A program made the position numbers and the translations under genes. Of a stretch of DNA of 64,000 bases, positions 37,701 to 50,941 are shown piece by piece; positions within the stretch are counted from its first letter, which is position 1, and the number at the start of each line of letters is the position of its first letter. Where the stretch lies: NCBI GenBank assembly GCA_014706295.1, contig JACSVZ010000016.1:10769168-10833167 (forward strand), given 5' to 3'. Below the pieces are notes generated by a model. The model searched no databases and was not told where the DNA came from. It saw only the letters and a list, made by a program, of their open reading frames with translations. The stretch comes from Lycocorax pyrrhopterus obiensis (taxonomy: Eukaryota; Chordata; Aves; Passeriformes; Paradisaeidae).

Positions 37701-39185
37701 AATCTATGCTTAAGGGTCATAACTGGGGTTAAAAGAAAAAAAATCACTTGAACGATATTTTAACGTGTTCACTGTTTCAGAACAAAACAGTACTGACAGA
37801 AACAACCTAAAAACATCAAACTTCAGCCAAAACAGGCACAACATGGATTTTGCTTCATAGCCTTATACAACATAACACAAATGTCACCTACATGTGTGCT
37901 GTCATAAAACATTGAAAACAAAGCTTTTGTGCCTCAAAAATATATCAAATTAGATAACTTAATCAGCTCTATTTTATATTTTTCTACATACAAGCTGTTT
38001 TTCTTAGTAAGTGGGACTACAAAAAGCATAATTCAGTTTAAATTGCATGTCGTATGGAATCAAAGGTTTCATAACATGTTCTATAGTTAATTTTTAATAG
38101 AAAAAATCATAGACAAATTGTTCTAGATATGGCTACTGCTTGCTACTGACAGGTATAAAACAGTGGGCCAGAAACTGACCTTTCAAAAATGTCATTTTAA
38201 TAAAACTACGTAATTTTTACTCTCTGTGAGAAGTAATTTTTCCCTAATAACATTCTTAGAAGTATGAAACTTCTCAAAAAATGTGGACTACAACAATTTC
38301 AAAGCTCCTGTGCACAGAAGTAGGCTTAAATAAGACAGTGGTCTTTCTGCATCTCACACTGAAATTTACAATTGCCATGAGTATTTTGAAAAACCCTACT
38401 AGAATCCACTTTGTCAGCATCTTAGATTGCAGCAATTAACCTCAACTAACTCATTAACTTGATCCAGAAATCTGTTTGTTCCTTACTTTTGCTGCAATCA
38501 CCACCAAAGCACCCTTCATGACTCTAGTAAGTGTTCAAAAATAACAAAAGAAATAAAAAGAAGAAAACACATGGGAAAAAAGTTTTTCCTTGTTCCTTCA
38601 AACAACTGTATTTATACACTTAGGAAAATAATTATAAGGCATAGTACATATACTTTAAAATAAATGTACTTACAGCTGCAAACCTCCTGCACCTGTATAA
38701 TTCTCAGAAATACATCCCTTCTGAAAGAAAGATATTAACCAGTATATTTATATGCCAATGCCTCCAAATACATCCACAGACATAAAAGGATAATACTTAG
38801 GTGTAATACAGAAAGAACTTTTTCAGGACTGAAGTACAGACCACCAACACCGCCCTTTTTTTTTTTTTTAATTAAAAGTGTGTGTACCTTCTTAGTATGT
38901 GCTCCAATTCCACTGATTCAACAGAAGCACATTTTCCTAACAAGGCTGTTGCATCCTTAGAAGACATTCAAATGTATTTTTGTATTTTCAAGATATAAAC
39001 GGCTCATTTCCATCTTGCCTTATAATATCATATTGAGCATCGTGCTGTATCATATTATAAACAGGAACTACTTATTATAAATACACAAGAAGTGAACATT
39101 CCTACAATTCAATGAGCAAAACTGTGATCTGCATGCTGCATTTCATTAGGTTCTCATGCGAAAAGAAAAAAACACCACAGCTCAA

Positions 39186-39209
39186 AATTTAAAACTGTGG
39201 TTTTAAATT
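39186..39209. repeat. Perfect 10 bp inverted repeat, AT-rich
   Basis: AATTTAAAAC, TGTG, GTTTTAAATT forms a perfect stem in AT-rich intron sequence. Low complexity makes a chance origin likely. Confidence 0.7.
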
Positions 39210-42200
39210 AGTTCTTTTAGGGCTCTTCATCTTTTAATTGGCAGTGGGAAATGGATATAAGAAGACAGATGCTGTAAGTTCAGTTCATTACTACCAGCTC
39301 TGCTTTATTTCCCAACCTTCCTGACACCATGAAGATTGATTGCTACTCTATTCCTTTAGATGTATGTGGATTTGAATAAAGGGTTTATTTTCTCTACCAT
39401 ATTTCAGAAATTTTAGTATTTTTCTTTCTTCTCCCATTTCCTTACATTCATGGCACATTTTGGAGATGTCTTCTCTCAACATACTTTCACATAGCACTGG
39501 AACAAAAATCATTAGCAATCTTGATTGAACTCTATCATGTCTCTGAAGCAGCAGAAGTATGTTTCACATTGGGAGAGTAGGGCTGCACTTCCCAGAAAAG
39601 ACCAACATTAGCTCCAAAACCGTGGCCAAAACAAAGACGCCACCACGATCCAATAATGGGGATAATTTTCACCACAGATGTGTGTAAGTAAGGAAGAGGA
39701 GATAAAAGCACTCAAGTTAAAAAAGCATGCAGTAGGAAAAACTCCCACAAACTACAGCTGACCTCTTCATCAAGCAGCTTATTTTCAGTATCATATGAAA
39801 GCTCAAGCTGTTTATTACATTTTTCAGTAAAAAAAAAAGAAGGCAAACAGTTAATAATACAATCTGTTGAATAAGAATAGAATCATTGTATTCTGGGGGT
39901 TTTTATTTCTAAAATTTACTTTATTGCAGTAGAACGAAGCCTGTCTTGTCATATTTCAAGGCTGTGTAATTTGGTTCTTTATCTCATGTAACATAAGACT
40001 TTAGGTATCTCTGAATTGCCTTAACTCACCAAAGCAGTCACACCTCTACACTTTGTAAAAGCAAAGAAATAAAAAGTATGGGTATTTTTAAATAAAACAG
40101 GTATTTTAACTGAAGTCTTTCATCAGATGCTTTCATTATGTTTCATTTGAGGATACATGCTGGAGGAAACAATGTTTTGAATATGCAAATAATAGAAGGG
40201 GATGCCCATTCACAGCAGGACAGCTACTTTGCCCTGTACTTTGCAAAACACGTATCAGTCAAAACTGGACAATAAAGCCAAAAATTACACTTATATAAAG
40301 TCTTTTATAACTAGAAAATTATGTTTAGACAGCAACCATGAACCACTGATACAGGGTTAGCAGAATGCATAAAATTCCCATGGAATCTGGTTACTGAAGT
40401 CATACCACGTTAACTGAAATAGGTTTTGTTAAACTAATACATTCTTTGTGCAGGGACTCTTGTGTAATAGGTTTTCAAATAGTTATTTCAACTTAAATTG
40501 TGTCTGTGAAGTTGTGCTGTTCTCATTTTATGAGAATTTCATATAATCCTGCTAAAGAGAACTCTTGCTTCAAAATCCTACACTTTCATTGCTGCAGGCA
40601 GACTTGGAGAGGGTAGATAGGGCAGGAGGATTATTAGACTGGAGACAGGCAGCTTTCCCATTTACTTCCACAGACAGCCACAAATATTTCTTGTTCATGT
40701 CTTATTAATCAAGCTTTTAGCACTACTTTTTCTGCACTGTTATGATAAACCAACCATGGAGCAAACACTGCTTGGTCTCCATGTCCCACCATCCATTTTC
40801 TTTTGTGACAAACTGGAAGCTCTTTCATACAGGAGTAATTCTTTCTCTCTCTGTTTATACAAGTACAGCAGGAACCTCATTCACTGGTAACTTTCTAGAT
40901 GCTACAAACAAACATGAACTATTATATGCAGAATTACAAGAAAATTATGGTCTTGGTTGATTACCATGGCTACAAGGCCAGAATCTTTTATGGGAGGTTA
41001 TTGCAGTCAGCTCAAACGACCCAAATTTGACAGGCTATGCAAACTCCAGCCCTTCCAAAGTTAAATCAACATGAACAGTTCTGAATAGGAGCGTAAGAGC
41101 TCTCGAGTGTGTTTTACAGTCTGCCTAAAACAGTGACCCAAGAAGGATACACCTCACTGAACATTGTTATCTGCAAGGGAGTCCACATCCAAGGCAAACA
41201 AGCTTTTAACTCAGAAATTCTATCTGAAGGTAGCTTAGGAAAAAATACATTTTGCTTTTCAGCTATCATATCTGAGAATACCATGAGAATGCTTAAATGT
41301 GAGAGCTTTGTATGTTACATTACATCCTTAAAGACTGCTAAAAATTTAACTAGCTGGAATCCAAAACATGTGACCCTAAACTGAGAAGCTGTTAAATAAA
41401 ACATGTAGGAACACACTCAAAGCTTTCATTTGGAATTCTATTGTGGCCATTCTATATTTGGAGCTTAAATGTCTCAAGAATTACCTCAGGTAACCCACCA
41501 AAAAAAAAAAAATATTGGAGGGGGGAAGTCAGTGGCTCTAGGAGGAAAAATAAAAATAAATCCTCTTTTTAAACCAAATATACCTGCAGTCTACATGAAA
41601 TGCAGACGTAAACAAGCAGTATGAAGCACATTTTGTTACAGCCAATACTTTACCTAATTAAGTTGGGGTTTTATTGTCATTTAGCATTGTTTTACTCTTA
41701 AGTGGATATCCAGAATGAACAGCCAGCTGTCAGAAAGTGACAGAAATGAATATTAATGCATGTTAGGGAAAAAAAAATGTCCAAAAGCTTTGCTGTCACA
41801 TTAAGTTCTTACATATAAAAACATATTTCCCCATTTTGAGGGCTGAAAATTCACAAAATAATCCCTCTTTTTACTACTTTTTAACAAATACGTGGTAACC
41901 ACCACAACTGTACCCAACACTAGGCAAGGGTGGTGAATATTGAGGTTATTTTCCCACTATTAGATCATTCAGTTAATTGATCCAGATATGTGAACCCATA
42001 CACACAGGAGAAATCAAATCCTGATAGTCTGATAGAAGGGGTAACTGAAGACACACTTTTCCTGATAGAATCTGCATGCTCCAGGAGCAAGAACAAGGCA
42101 ACACTGCATTTAACAGCCTCTGGTCATGAGCTTACCAGCTCAAGAAGCTTCTCATTAACTTTTCCCCTGTGGTAGAACTTAAGTTTTTCAGAAAATACAC

Positions 42201-44874
42201 TGACGAGGTGCTTCTCTATTCAATTTCAAAAAACCTAAAATGTGCATACATCTAAAACAATAAAAATTATTGGTTACGACAGCACATTACGTGATTTTGG
42301 AAAACAATTTCTTCTGAAGGTTTTTCTAATAACTTCTGGCAACTTCTTCACTCCTGTCCCAGATTATCTTCTGCAATACCAATACTATGTTGGACAGTTA
42401 TTGAAACATTCCACATTTTTAGGCGGTGCAATGCTGATTAAACCAATTTCTTCAATTAAATTTTCACTAGCCCAATATTAGTACATTATTTATAAGCTGT
42501 TTGCTGGTTTACGGTGTTTATCCATTAAATCAAAGAAGTCTTGTCAGTGACATTTTTTTTAATTAAGACCATGACACTATTTTATATTCAACCCCAAAAA
42601 AGTCTGCAGTAGAGGACAGCAACAAAACTGTTTGACTTCAGAAGTTGTTTTAGCAATTGTGGAACTATGAGCAAAAAGCAGTAACAGCAACATAAAAATC
42701 ACTGAGTAAAAAGTGGGGTTACTTTCTTGTTGGAAGAATATGGCTTACAGAATAAATATGTTGGAGAAATATCATTTTATGTGTATTTGTTTTCACCCTC
42801 TGTCAAACACAGATCTTCTAGTAAACAAAGCAAGTTAGAAGGTAGCCTTTTTCAATGCTTTATTAAAATTAGCATCCCATCAGTTTCTCCTAGAAATAAA
42901 AAGACCCTAAGATTCTAAAAAACTATAAAAACTATGTAATACATTTTTCTTACGAATTCTCCAATAGACCTAAATTTGAATTCTCCCATCAGTGCAAACC
43001 CATGCACCATCCATATGATAATGGTCAAATCAAAGGACAAAAAATTCATCTAAATTTTCTTACTTGCAACCTGACAATAAAATTATTTCTCTTTTCACTA
43101 TAGCATACAATTTTATCTATCCAGCTGTCGCTATTTTATGCAAAGCAAATGTTCATTGTTTTCTTAAGATTAGGGAAAAAAGTGTGCCATTGAAATTCTC
43201 CACATTTCAATGAGAAACAATGCTCACATCTAAACGGCAGAATTTTTATCAGCAAAAAGGTTTTTTTCAATAACAAGTTCTCAAGCAGATTAGTATGAAA
43301 AAGTCAAGGTTTTTTTTTGGTTGGTTGTGGGGTTTTTTCTTTTAAGTACAAAATAATTAAAGGTATCTACTTACATTTTACTGAACCAAGTACAGGCTAG
43401 TCATGACTGTCATACCTTTGGATCCAATTTCTCCATAATGCCAGACTCTCCCATTTCTATTCAAATTACACGCTATAATTGAGAATTCATTATCTATTGA
43501 ATCTTATGTGTAGGACCATTTACTTTTTAATGAAACCAAAACAAAAAAACATAGCAGAAAATGTTCCCTAGCTTACAAACATACCTTCATTAAACCTCCT
43601 TTTAAATTAAAAATATGATATTAAAGTCAGGTCTAATGCAACTCGTAAGATGTAAAACCCCATGTAAATACTTTGTTAGAAAGTTATTAAAAACATTTGT
43701 TACTACCTCATTAACTTCTGTGCTTGTCACAAATGTCTATTAAAGAATGTTAAAATTTAATCTTATGTCTACCTATTAAAAAGCAGAAAGCAGAGAGAGA
43801 AACGAAAGAACAACATACTATTACTAAAAGCCTGAAGCAATCAAGGCAGTGATAGTGATAGCAAATTTTACCACCTCGAGAACATTGAGGCGTGTTTTAC
43901 AAAAAGGAGAGTCAGATACTTCTGGGGATAGAAAGAGATGAGTAAAATAATACACTTCTAGAATTATTAGAAATAGTATTACTTTAATACTAAGCAAGGA
44001 ATGTTTCTTACTATTTTTTACTTTCTATATAACATGGAGCAAGATTGAGAAGTATTATTAAAGGGGATAAACAAACCCAGAAATAAACTGAGACTAATGA
44101 GAAATTGCCATAAAACACCATCTTTGACATGGAAGAAAAAAATCTCAAAATTTGTTCAAAGTAGGAGATATTAGAAGTGACATTATACTGTGCTACCACA
44201 CTGGCACAAAAGAAAAGAGATATCAAAATAAAAGAACACATTTCAGAACTAGAAAATCCTTGACACTAAGTTTCAAAATCACAAATTTTGCTTTCCTGTA
44301 ATTTAGAAAAAAAGAAATCCTGTTTGTTTTTAACATAATCCTGTTCCCAAGAGATGTAAATCCTTTAGATTTAATTTCTTACATATAAATCTGTATCACA
44401 TGAAATGCAATGGAATAGGAATGGTGTCACTGCATATGATGATGATAATATCAGGGGGTTTTTTGCCTTACAATACTCTAATTCAAGCACACAAGTCATT
44501 AAGCATTGCAGCTTTCAGGCCAAAAATTTTTGCTTACAACTGTCATAAAACTTCAAAAGCTTTCATATTTTTAGAAGTGTCTAGGAATACATGCTTGAAG
44601 AACCAGTTCACTGACATCCCTGCATCTGAACAAGACTAAGCATTCACGAAAGAAGTGCAAGCTAGAAAGCTTATTTTCCTGATAACAGACACTGTAATCT
44701 GGCATGGTTGATGGTCTTGAACAGAAACTATCACTATTCCCTGAAACTGTGCAATCCAGCTAAACAACTCACCCTTAGTAGCATCACAGAATTCAGATAA
44801 TGTGACAAGGAAGCTGAACAGCATTCCAGCCCAAAGCAGAAATTGTGTATTTCATCTCATAAAGGTAAACCTGA

Positions 44875-44945
44875 ACATAAGGTCATAAACTTATTTTACC
44901 CATTTTGAACACAGATGCAGAGACATGTGCAAGCTATGCTGCAGA
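44875..44945 (-). repeat. Possible MIR-like relic (weak)
   Basis: The minus strand reads TGTCTCTGCATCTGTGTTCA then AAATGGGTAAAATAAGTTTA. This loosely follows the MIR core CTCTGTGCCTCAGTTTCC / TCTGTAAAATGGGTATAATAA. It is short and diverged, so only suggestive. Confidence 0.3.
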
Positions 44946-45649
44946 AATTAATCAATTATTTGAATTTTAACTGACAATGTAATTTCTTAAACTAAAATTC
45001 CTTCCTCATCTAACCTGAGTGCTACCATCCGATGCAGTAATATCACAGCAAGCAAAGCAAGCCCCTTCTCTAAATGAACTTCCCTCTTTTTCTCTCCTTT
45101 TCCATTCTCCCTCTCTTTCTTTACTGCAAGAGATCATCAGGTGAATAGAAGATAGAAATAAACTATCTCTGCACAGAGTCAAGCATATGCCAAAAATTTC
45201 CATTGTTGTTAAAATCAGCAGATTGACGATTAAATGGCCAAACATTTTAAATCCCAATGATTCACCCATTTGTAGCAGGAAAATAATATCTTTCTTCTTT
45301 CCCTGCACGCAAAAATATCAGGATGATCTACTGTTACCACTTTACAATTAAAGAACCTTGGGAAAATACACTTGTTTCCTCCTACTCATAAACAACTTAG
45401 AAAACCTCCAGGCCTAACTCCGTATTTCCTAATTTTATAAACCTTTCTCTGTTTAATTTTAACATAAGAGGTGACAATAAATTGGCTTTACTGACTGTGT
45501 ACATCTCAGACAGATATAAAACACAATATAAACAATGTGGTGAGGATACTGCAGGAGTAAGAAAGAAAAGATGCAGATGGCATTGCAGTGAGACGAGAAC
45601 TTGTGCTACAGATGAAAGTATTTCCCAGAGCGAAGCCTTTTGTCCATCA

Positions 45650-45900
45650 CTGACTGGTGCCCCCGAGCGCGGCGCTTTCCCCCCGCGGCCTGCGCGGCTC
45701 GCCCGGGACGGCGGCTGCGCACCAGCAGCGGGCCAAGGGCAGGGACAGCCCCGCAGCCGCCGAGCAACGCCCGGCCCTGCCCGGCATCGAGGGCACCGGG
45801 GCAGGGTGGGCAGCTGGGCTGGGAACCCACCGGGCGCCTGCCCTCAGCCCTGGGAGTCACATCCCTGTTGGGTGAGCTAAAGGGCCACGGCAACAGCTGG
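45650..45900. promoter_or_regulatory. Isolated intronic CpG island
   Basis: A compact GC-rich block stands alone in AT-rich intron 1. By eye I count 13 CpGs in 45661-45720, about 6 in the next 60 bases and about 5 in the 60 after that. It lies about 28 kb upstream of DNER exon 2 and about 18 kb inside the right-edge island. Overlapping open frames on both strands (up to 132 codons) are what GC-rich DNA gives by chance, and none matches a family I know, including DNER's first EGF. It could be an alternative DNER promoter, the promoter of a plus-strand non-coding transcript (a good donor, aaag before gtgagg, lies at 45994/45995), or an orphan island. Confidence 0.6.
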
Positions 45901-48900
45901 GAACAGCTGTACTTCAGACACCTCAGGCAGGACTGGTGCTACTCCGCTACCGTGGAGCACCAAGCACCACTGCCAGGCTGAACTTTGAATAAAGGTGAGG
46001 CTACAGAAAGCGATGGCAGCCGCTCAGTATTGGTATTTAGCAACATTAGTACCTTAGGCACTACGAGTCTCTGTGCCTTCTGAGAAACCCTCTTCAGAAA
46101 GAATTGTTCCACACTATTAAGTCTTTCTATTATACATTCTCTATTATTAGATATTACTATTTTGAGTTCTTCTCCAGGTCTTCCAACAATACTGTATAAA
46201 CAGACTTCGCACTGATGGCATTTAATTGCTTTGCATGTGCATCGGCTAATGCATGAATGATTCGAGCAATTAAGAGCTAGAGGTGCTGCTTAGTTTCCAT
46301 CCTTCAAGAACACAGGAAAATCTAGTGAAATAAAGCAATGATTCTCAACTGGACTCGTGCAGTCTGAAATCATTCAGTGTGTCTTCTGAAAAAAGAAAGA
46401 ATGTAAAACATGCCTATGATCCTAGGGTTTGAAAGGTATCACTTTTATACCTTTTGGACTATCAATATTAGATTAATGCTTTTTCAAGCATATTTTAAGA
46501 CTGCAAGAACAGTTACTTTGTCGACGTCTATAGAACCAGAACATTTGTAAGCAATTCTTCCAAATGATGGATTACAACTGAGAAAGTTTATTTCATTCTT
46601 TAAAAGATCAACTAAGCATGCAACCATTCAGTTAAGACGGGACCAATAATTTCCCCAAAGAAGCTTAGAGAAGAATATACAGTGTCCATTTATGTGTCTA
46701 GTGAAGAAGCATTTCTCTGGAGAAATCAAATTGGTTTTGTCACTTTTTATCAACACATGGATCTATTTCCAACAACAAAAAAAATACTTTTACTTTTGGA
46801 ATTACATATACATGCAAAATGCAAACATAGATAAAACACTATGCTTTTTACAGGAATAAGATGGTGCTAAATTTCTAAGAAAAAGCTCAATTATGGTTCA
46901 AGATAAACAGAACAATGATTATCATTCAGTGCTTTTCACTGTATTGTGAATACAAAAAACCCCTAATTTTAGAAGCCAGATAAACAGAAGTGCTTGTAAA
47001 TAATTAGTTACCCATATTCAGAATGAAACAGGATCTTTTTATGTTAATTCTATGGAAACAAAGACCTTGAATTAGGACGTACTTTAGCACAATCTCATAG
47101 ACACTTAAAGTTACTGAAATGTGAGGGTAATTTTGCTAGATAAACACCTAAGAGACTCTCAGGGCACCAGCCTGGTATCATTGAACACTTTTACTGGTCT
47201 TACCAGCTGGCCTGAACTGACACAAAAGGGGAAGCAAGAGATCCTGTTAAAGGACCTGACAATGACTGGTGTATAAATCAAAACACATCAATTGTAAAAC
47301 TATACAGTTATCAAAACCATGATTGTACAAATGTGCTGAATTGGATTTTTACCTTCCAGCTTTCATATGTTCTCATAAAGAAGAGATGACATCCAGTGTC
47401 TGATAACTATTGCAATATTTTTTTATTACTACAGCTATTTCAACAAGTTCAAAACCTTTTGTTACCAATGCCAATGCGTAATACAAATTTCTTTGTCTAA
47501 ATAGTGACATCTTACATATATGCATTCTGGTTCCTAAATTTCACATATTTTGTTTAAAAGTTATGAGGCGTTTCTCATCGTTAATTAATAAACAGATGCC
47601 AGGATAAACTTTGTGAATCTCTATGATAGTTCCTTTTTCCAAAGGAAATATCTGATTGTTTCCTTCAACAATCCAGACACCTGAAGTTAAACTGCAGAGG
47701 AGCGGAGATACGAGCAAGATCTACCTTTTCCACAGATACTGTCTCTGATACACCAGCCATGAAGCTGTTAGAGCCATCATGCACCAAGCCTGGCTTCTTT
47801 CAGACTATGCACACTTGATGTGTAAGGAGATTCCCCTGCAGAAGGCTCGTTCTCTGCATCAGACCAAGTTACAGAAGTCAGTGTTGGCATGGGAGCCAGA
47901 ATGGCAAGGAGAAATAGCCATAAATATGGACTCTCACTTCCAAGACATTCCATTTATTATTTGTAAATAAATAATTATTTATACATAATTATTTGTAAAA
48001 GAAAAATTTCTGTACTTCAACCAAGTCCAGAAAAGGCAATTGGCTGACGATCAAATATTGACTTGCAATTTGTAGGCAAACAGCTGGGAGAAAGCTGGAT
48101 GTGCATCAGCCTTCATAGAGAGCTGACCTGGCAGCCCGGGAAAAATGAGCAGAAAAAGATTTCTGCATCTGCAGGTTATTGTAATTAGTAAAGAGCATTC
48201 TATGAAACTTCCCAAGACACAAAATTAGAACTGGCTCATTTTACTCATATAAAGTAAGAGAATTTTGTGTGGACAATTTGATGACTGCATTCAGCTTTCA
48301 GTTGCTAGCAGATTTTTCAGGGTAGAAAATAAGCAGACTACAGATGGGGAAAACATTGGAGCTGGCTCAGCAGGGTTAATTCTGGCATGATGCTGCATTA
48401 CCAGTCAGCTGCAGTGCCTCAGCACCACACTCCAGGGACCATGGTAATTGTGCATGGAGCTGGCAGGGAGTCAGGAGCTTTGTTAGCTCCTGATCAGCAT
48501 TAACCATTCTAAATAAAGCTCAGCTCTACGCAGACAAATGTAGGTGACTCCACGTGATCTTCATCAGTACCCTGGAGCTTTCTTCCATGTGGAGTATGCT
48601 ATTTCCCCAATAACAGATAGTGGAAAGTGACTACTAGCAGAAGAAAGATTTTGTCCAAAGCTGTTCCACTCCAGCCCTTCTGTACAAAACTTTCCAAAAA
48701 CGTACATGGAAAGGAGGAAGTTAGTAGAAGAAAGCAGACCTTGGCATTGTCACAGGTGCACAAGCAAAAACCTGCAATAAAGTGAAAAACAGAATTTGCA
48801 TTTGGTGCACTTATTACTACAGAGTGATATCTCATCATAATGAGATGAGCTTTAAACATTACTGAGAATTCCATAAGGTTATAGTCCACACAAGGGAACA

Positions 48901-50557
48901 CTTTCAGGGACACAACCACTCTACAGAAATTAAGACAAACTAAACAAACAATTCACTAGAATAACATCCTGTGACAAGGTAAACTGGTAAAAGTGAAAAT
49001 AAAAAGGGGACCAAATGAAGGCCTGAATACAAAGGGAGACCAAATTAAGACTTTGGCACAACTAAGCATAGCATCAAAATCCACCAGATTGCTGGACGAT
49101 TTACTAAAAAATTTCTAGAATAAATCTGATGTGGACAACAAGGAAAGTAAATTAGTATCAGCAGGTAAAAAACTACATTATCAGCTCTCTAGTAGACCTA
49201 TATAAGCTCTAAAAGGTCACCATATTGTTAAATTGTACAAGAAAGTTTGCAGTATTTGGAATGAAAAATACAGAGTCCATTTTGTGGTCTGAAGGTCTCT
49301 GTATTTTTCTTATAAGATCAAGAGATTTCCAAAGTGAAATGTGAGCATATATTTTTCTAACATTATAGAGATACAGAAACTTTTGATGTTGAAGAAAATG
49401 GTGAGAAAATTTCTAGGGGCAGATTATAAGTCAAGCCTTGCAACACCAAGTTTCCAAACCTTTAGACCAGAAAACAACATTAACAGACCAGGCAGGAGAC
49501 AAGGAAGAACAATCAGGGTGAGGACAAGATTTTTTCCTTGCATCTATTAATTATTTGTAGCCAGAACTATTTTATCTGATTTGACTGATAATGTGGTCTT
49601 GCAGATATTGATCACTATTGCAGTCTATTGATCCAATCCACAATCAGCTGAGTGCAATGGAAACAGTCTTTAATTAGGAATTTAAATAAGCCTGCAAAAC
49701 AGATTCTTATTTCTTTCTTTCTTCATTCATCTCATCTTAAATCATATAAAATCTTCTATCTTCACATAGAATCCAATATAGAACTCACCCTATAGCATTA
49801 CACAATGAAAACATTAAAAAAAAAATCTAAAAAAGACATAAAACCCAAGGGCACCTAGAAAAAACTGTGCTTACCACATCTATACAGCACACAAATGACC
49901 GAAGTTTTCAGAGCAAGGCCTCTGAGCTGCACTGCTCAATTCAAGCCATTTCAGAGTACCTGAAAAAATGAGCTTCTTGAAGACTGCCAGAAGCACCACA
50001 ATCCACTGTGAAAAAAATTAAACCCCACTTGCCACACCATTGGGTGTATTTGCATATATCTACATTAATGATGGGAGTCCAATTCAACTGTTAAGCTCAA
50101 ATGCATCATTGCAGATAGTTATTTTAAATGTTGCTAGAAAGAAGTTACACAGCTTCAACAATAGATTATTCTAAATGTATTCCAAAACCCATACAAAAAT
50201 GGAATCTCCGATTTTACTTACACTAGCAATCTGCACTGAGTTATCACAAGTGTAGAAAAATAAGGAAGTTGCTATATGGTCTAGTTAGTTGAAACAAAAC
50301 AAGAAGATGAATTGCAACGCTAATAAGTGTTCTTTTGTCACCTGATTTTCCACAAAGTATTTTTAATTTTATAGTAAAATATTGAAAATAAATTTGTTCA
50401 GAATGATGCCTCTGTGCTTCATAGGATTTTCAAGTACAGTCCCCATTCTCAGCTAATCTGGTGATAGGAGCCATTTACTTGCTCCGGGAACACCTTTCCA
50501 GAATAAACAGAAACAGTAAAACAATTATGAAACTGTAATTACAACTGGAAACTCATT

Positions 50558-50625
50558 GAAAGACTTAGTCCCTCACAAACTCAATCTCATCGAAGGACTG
50601 AGTCCCTCAGAAACTCAATCTTATC
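50558..50625 (+). repeat. 34 bp tandem duplication
   Basis: There are two adjacent 34 bp units, 50558-50591 and 50592-50625, each beginning GAARGACT and containing GTCCCTCASAAACTCAATCT. They differ at about four positions. An additional partial unit (ACTCATTGAAAG) precedes the first. This is a local duplication with no known role. Confidence 0.85.
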
Positions 50626-50911
50626 AATAAAACCAAAAATTATCGGCAGTGAAGAACTATAAAGACTGACTCCCAACATATTTCACAAAAAGGAATTTTA
50701 GAGAAACTTTTTTTCTAGAAGAATCCTCTCATTCAGCCTGGAATAAGAAGAGATGCAATCCACTCACACTTCCAAGCTGATGTAGATGACTATGCAATAT
50801 GACCTCAGCAAAAAAGGCACGTGACCTCCACGTTAGTTATTGGCCAAAGTGGAAATGAGATCTAAAAAAGCTAAAGACCTAAATACATTCTGAAAAACAG
50901 TACTACTTAAC

Positions 50912-50941
50912 AGTCATAAGTGAAAGTCATAAGTGAAAGTC
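50912..50941 (+). repeat. 13 bp tandem repeat, about 2.3 copies
   Basis: The unit AGTCATAAGTGAA occurs at 50912-50924 and 50925-50937 without mismatches, followed by a partial AGTC. It is a short slippage-type duplication. Confidence 0.85.

Larger units (their letters stand above)
30560..45640. other. Intron 1 sub-block without genes
   Basis: This is AT-rich intronic sequence containing a MIR-like relic at about 34610-34755, small perfect inverted repeats at 33919-33938 and 39186-39209, and a weak MIR-like match at about 44875-44945 in minus orientation. The longest open frame in the window, 150 codons at 32565-33017 on the plus strand, lies here. It is a low-complexity AT-rich frame, rich in Leu, Ile, Ser and Tyr, with no recognisable domain, so I do not call it a gene. 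No CpG island or RNA gene is apparent until 45.65 kb. Confidence 0.6.

Noticed and set aside
45482..45981. Open frames of 72 to 132 codons over the intronic CpG island
   Set aside because: GC-rich DNA lacks stop codons by composition. The products are Ala/Pro/Arg/Gly-rich with no family resemblance, and none carries the DNER first EGF pattern.
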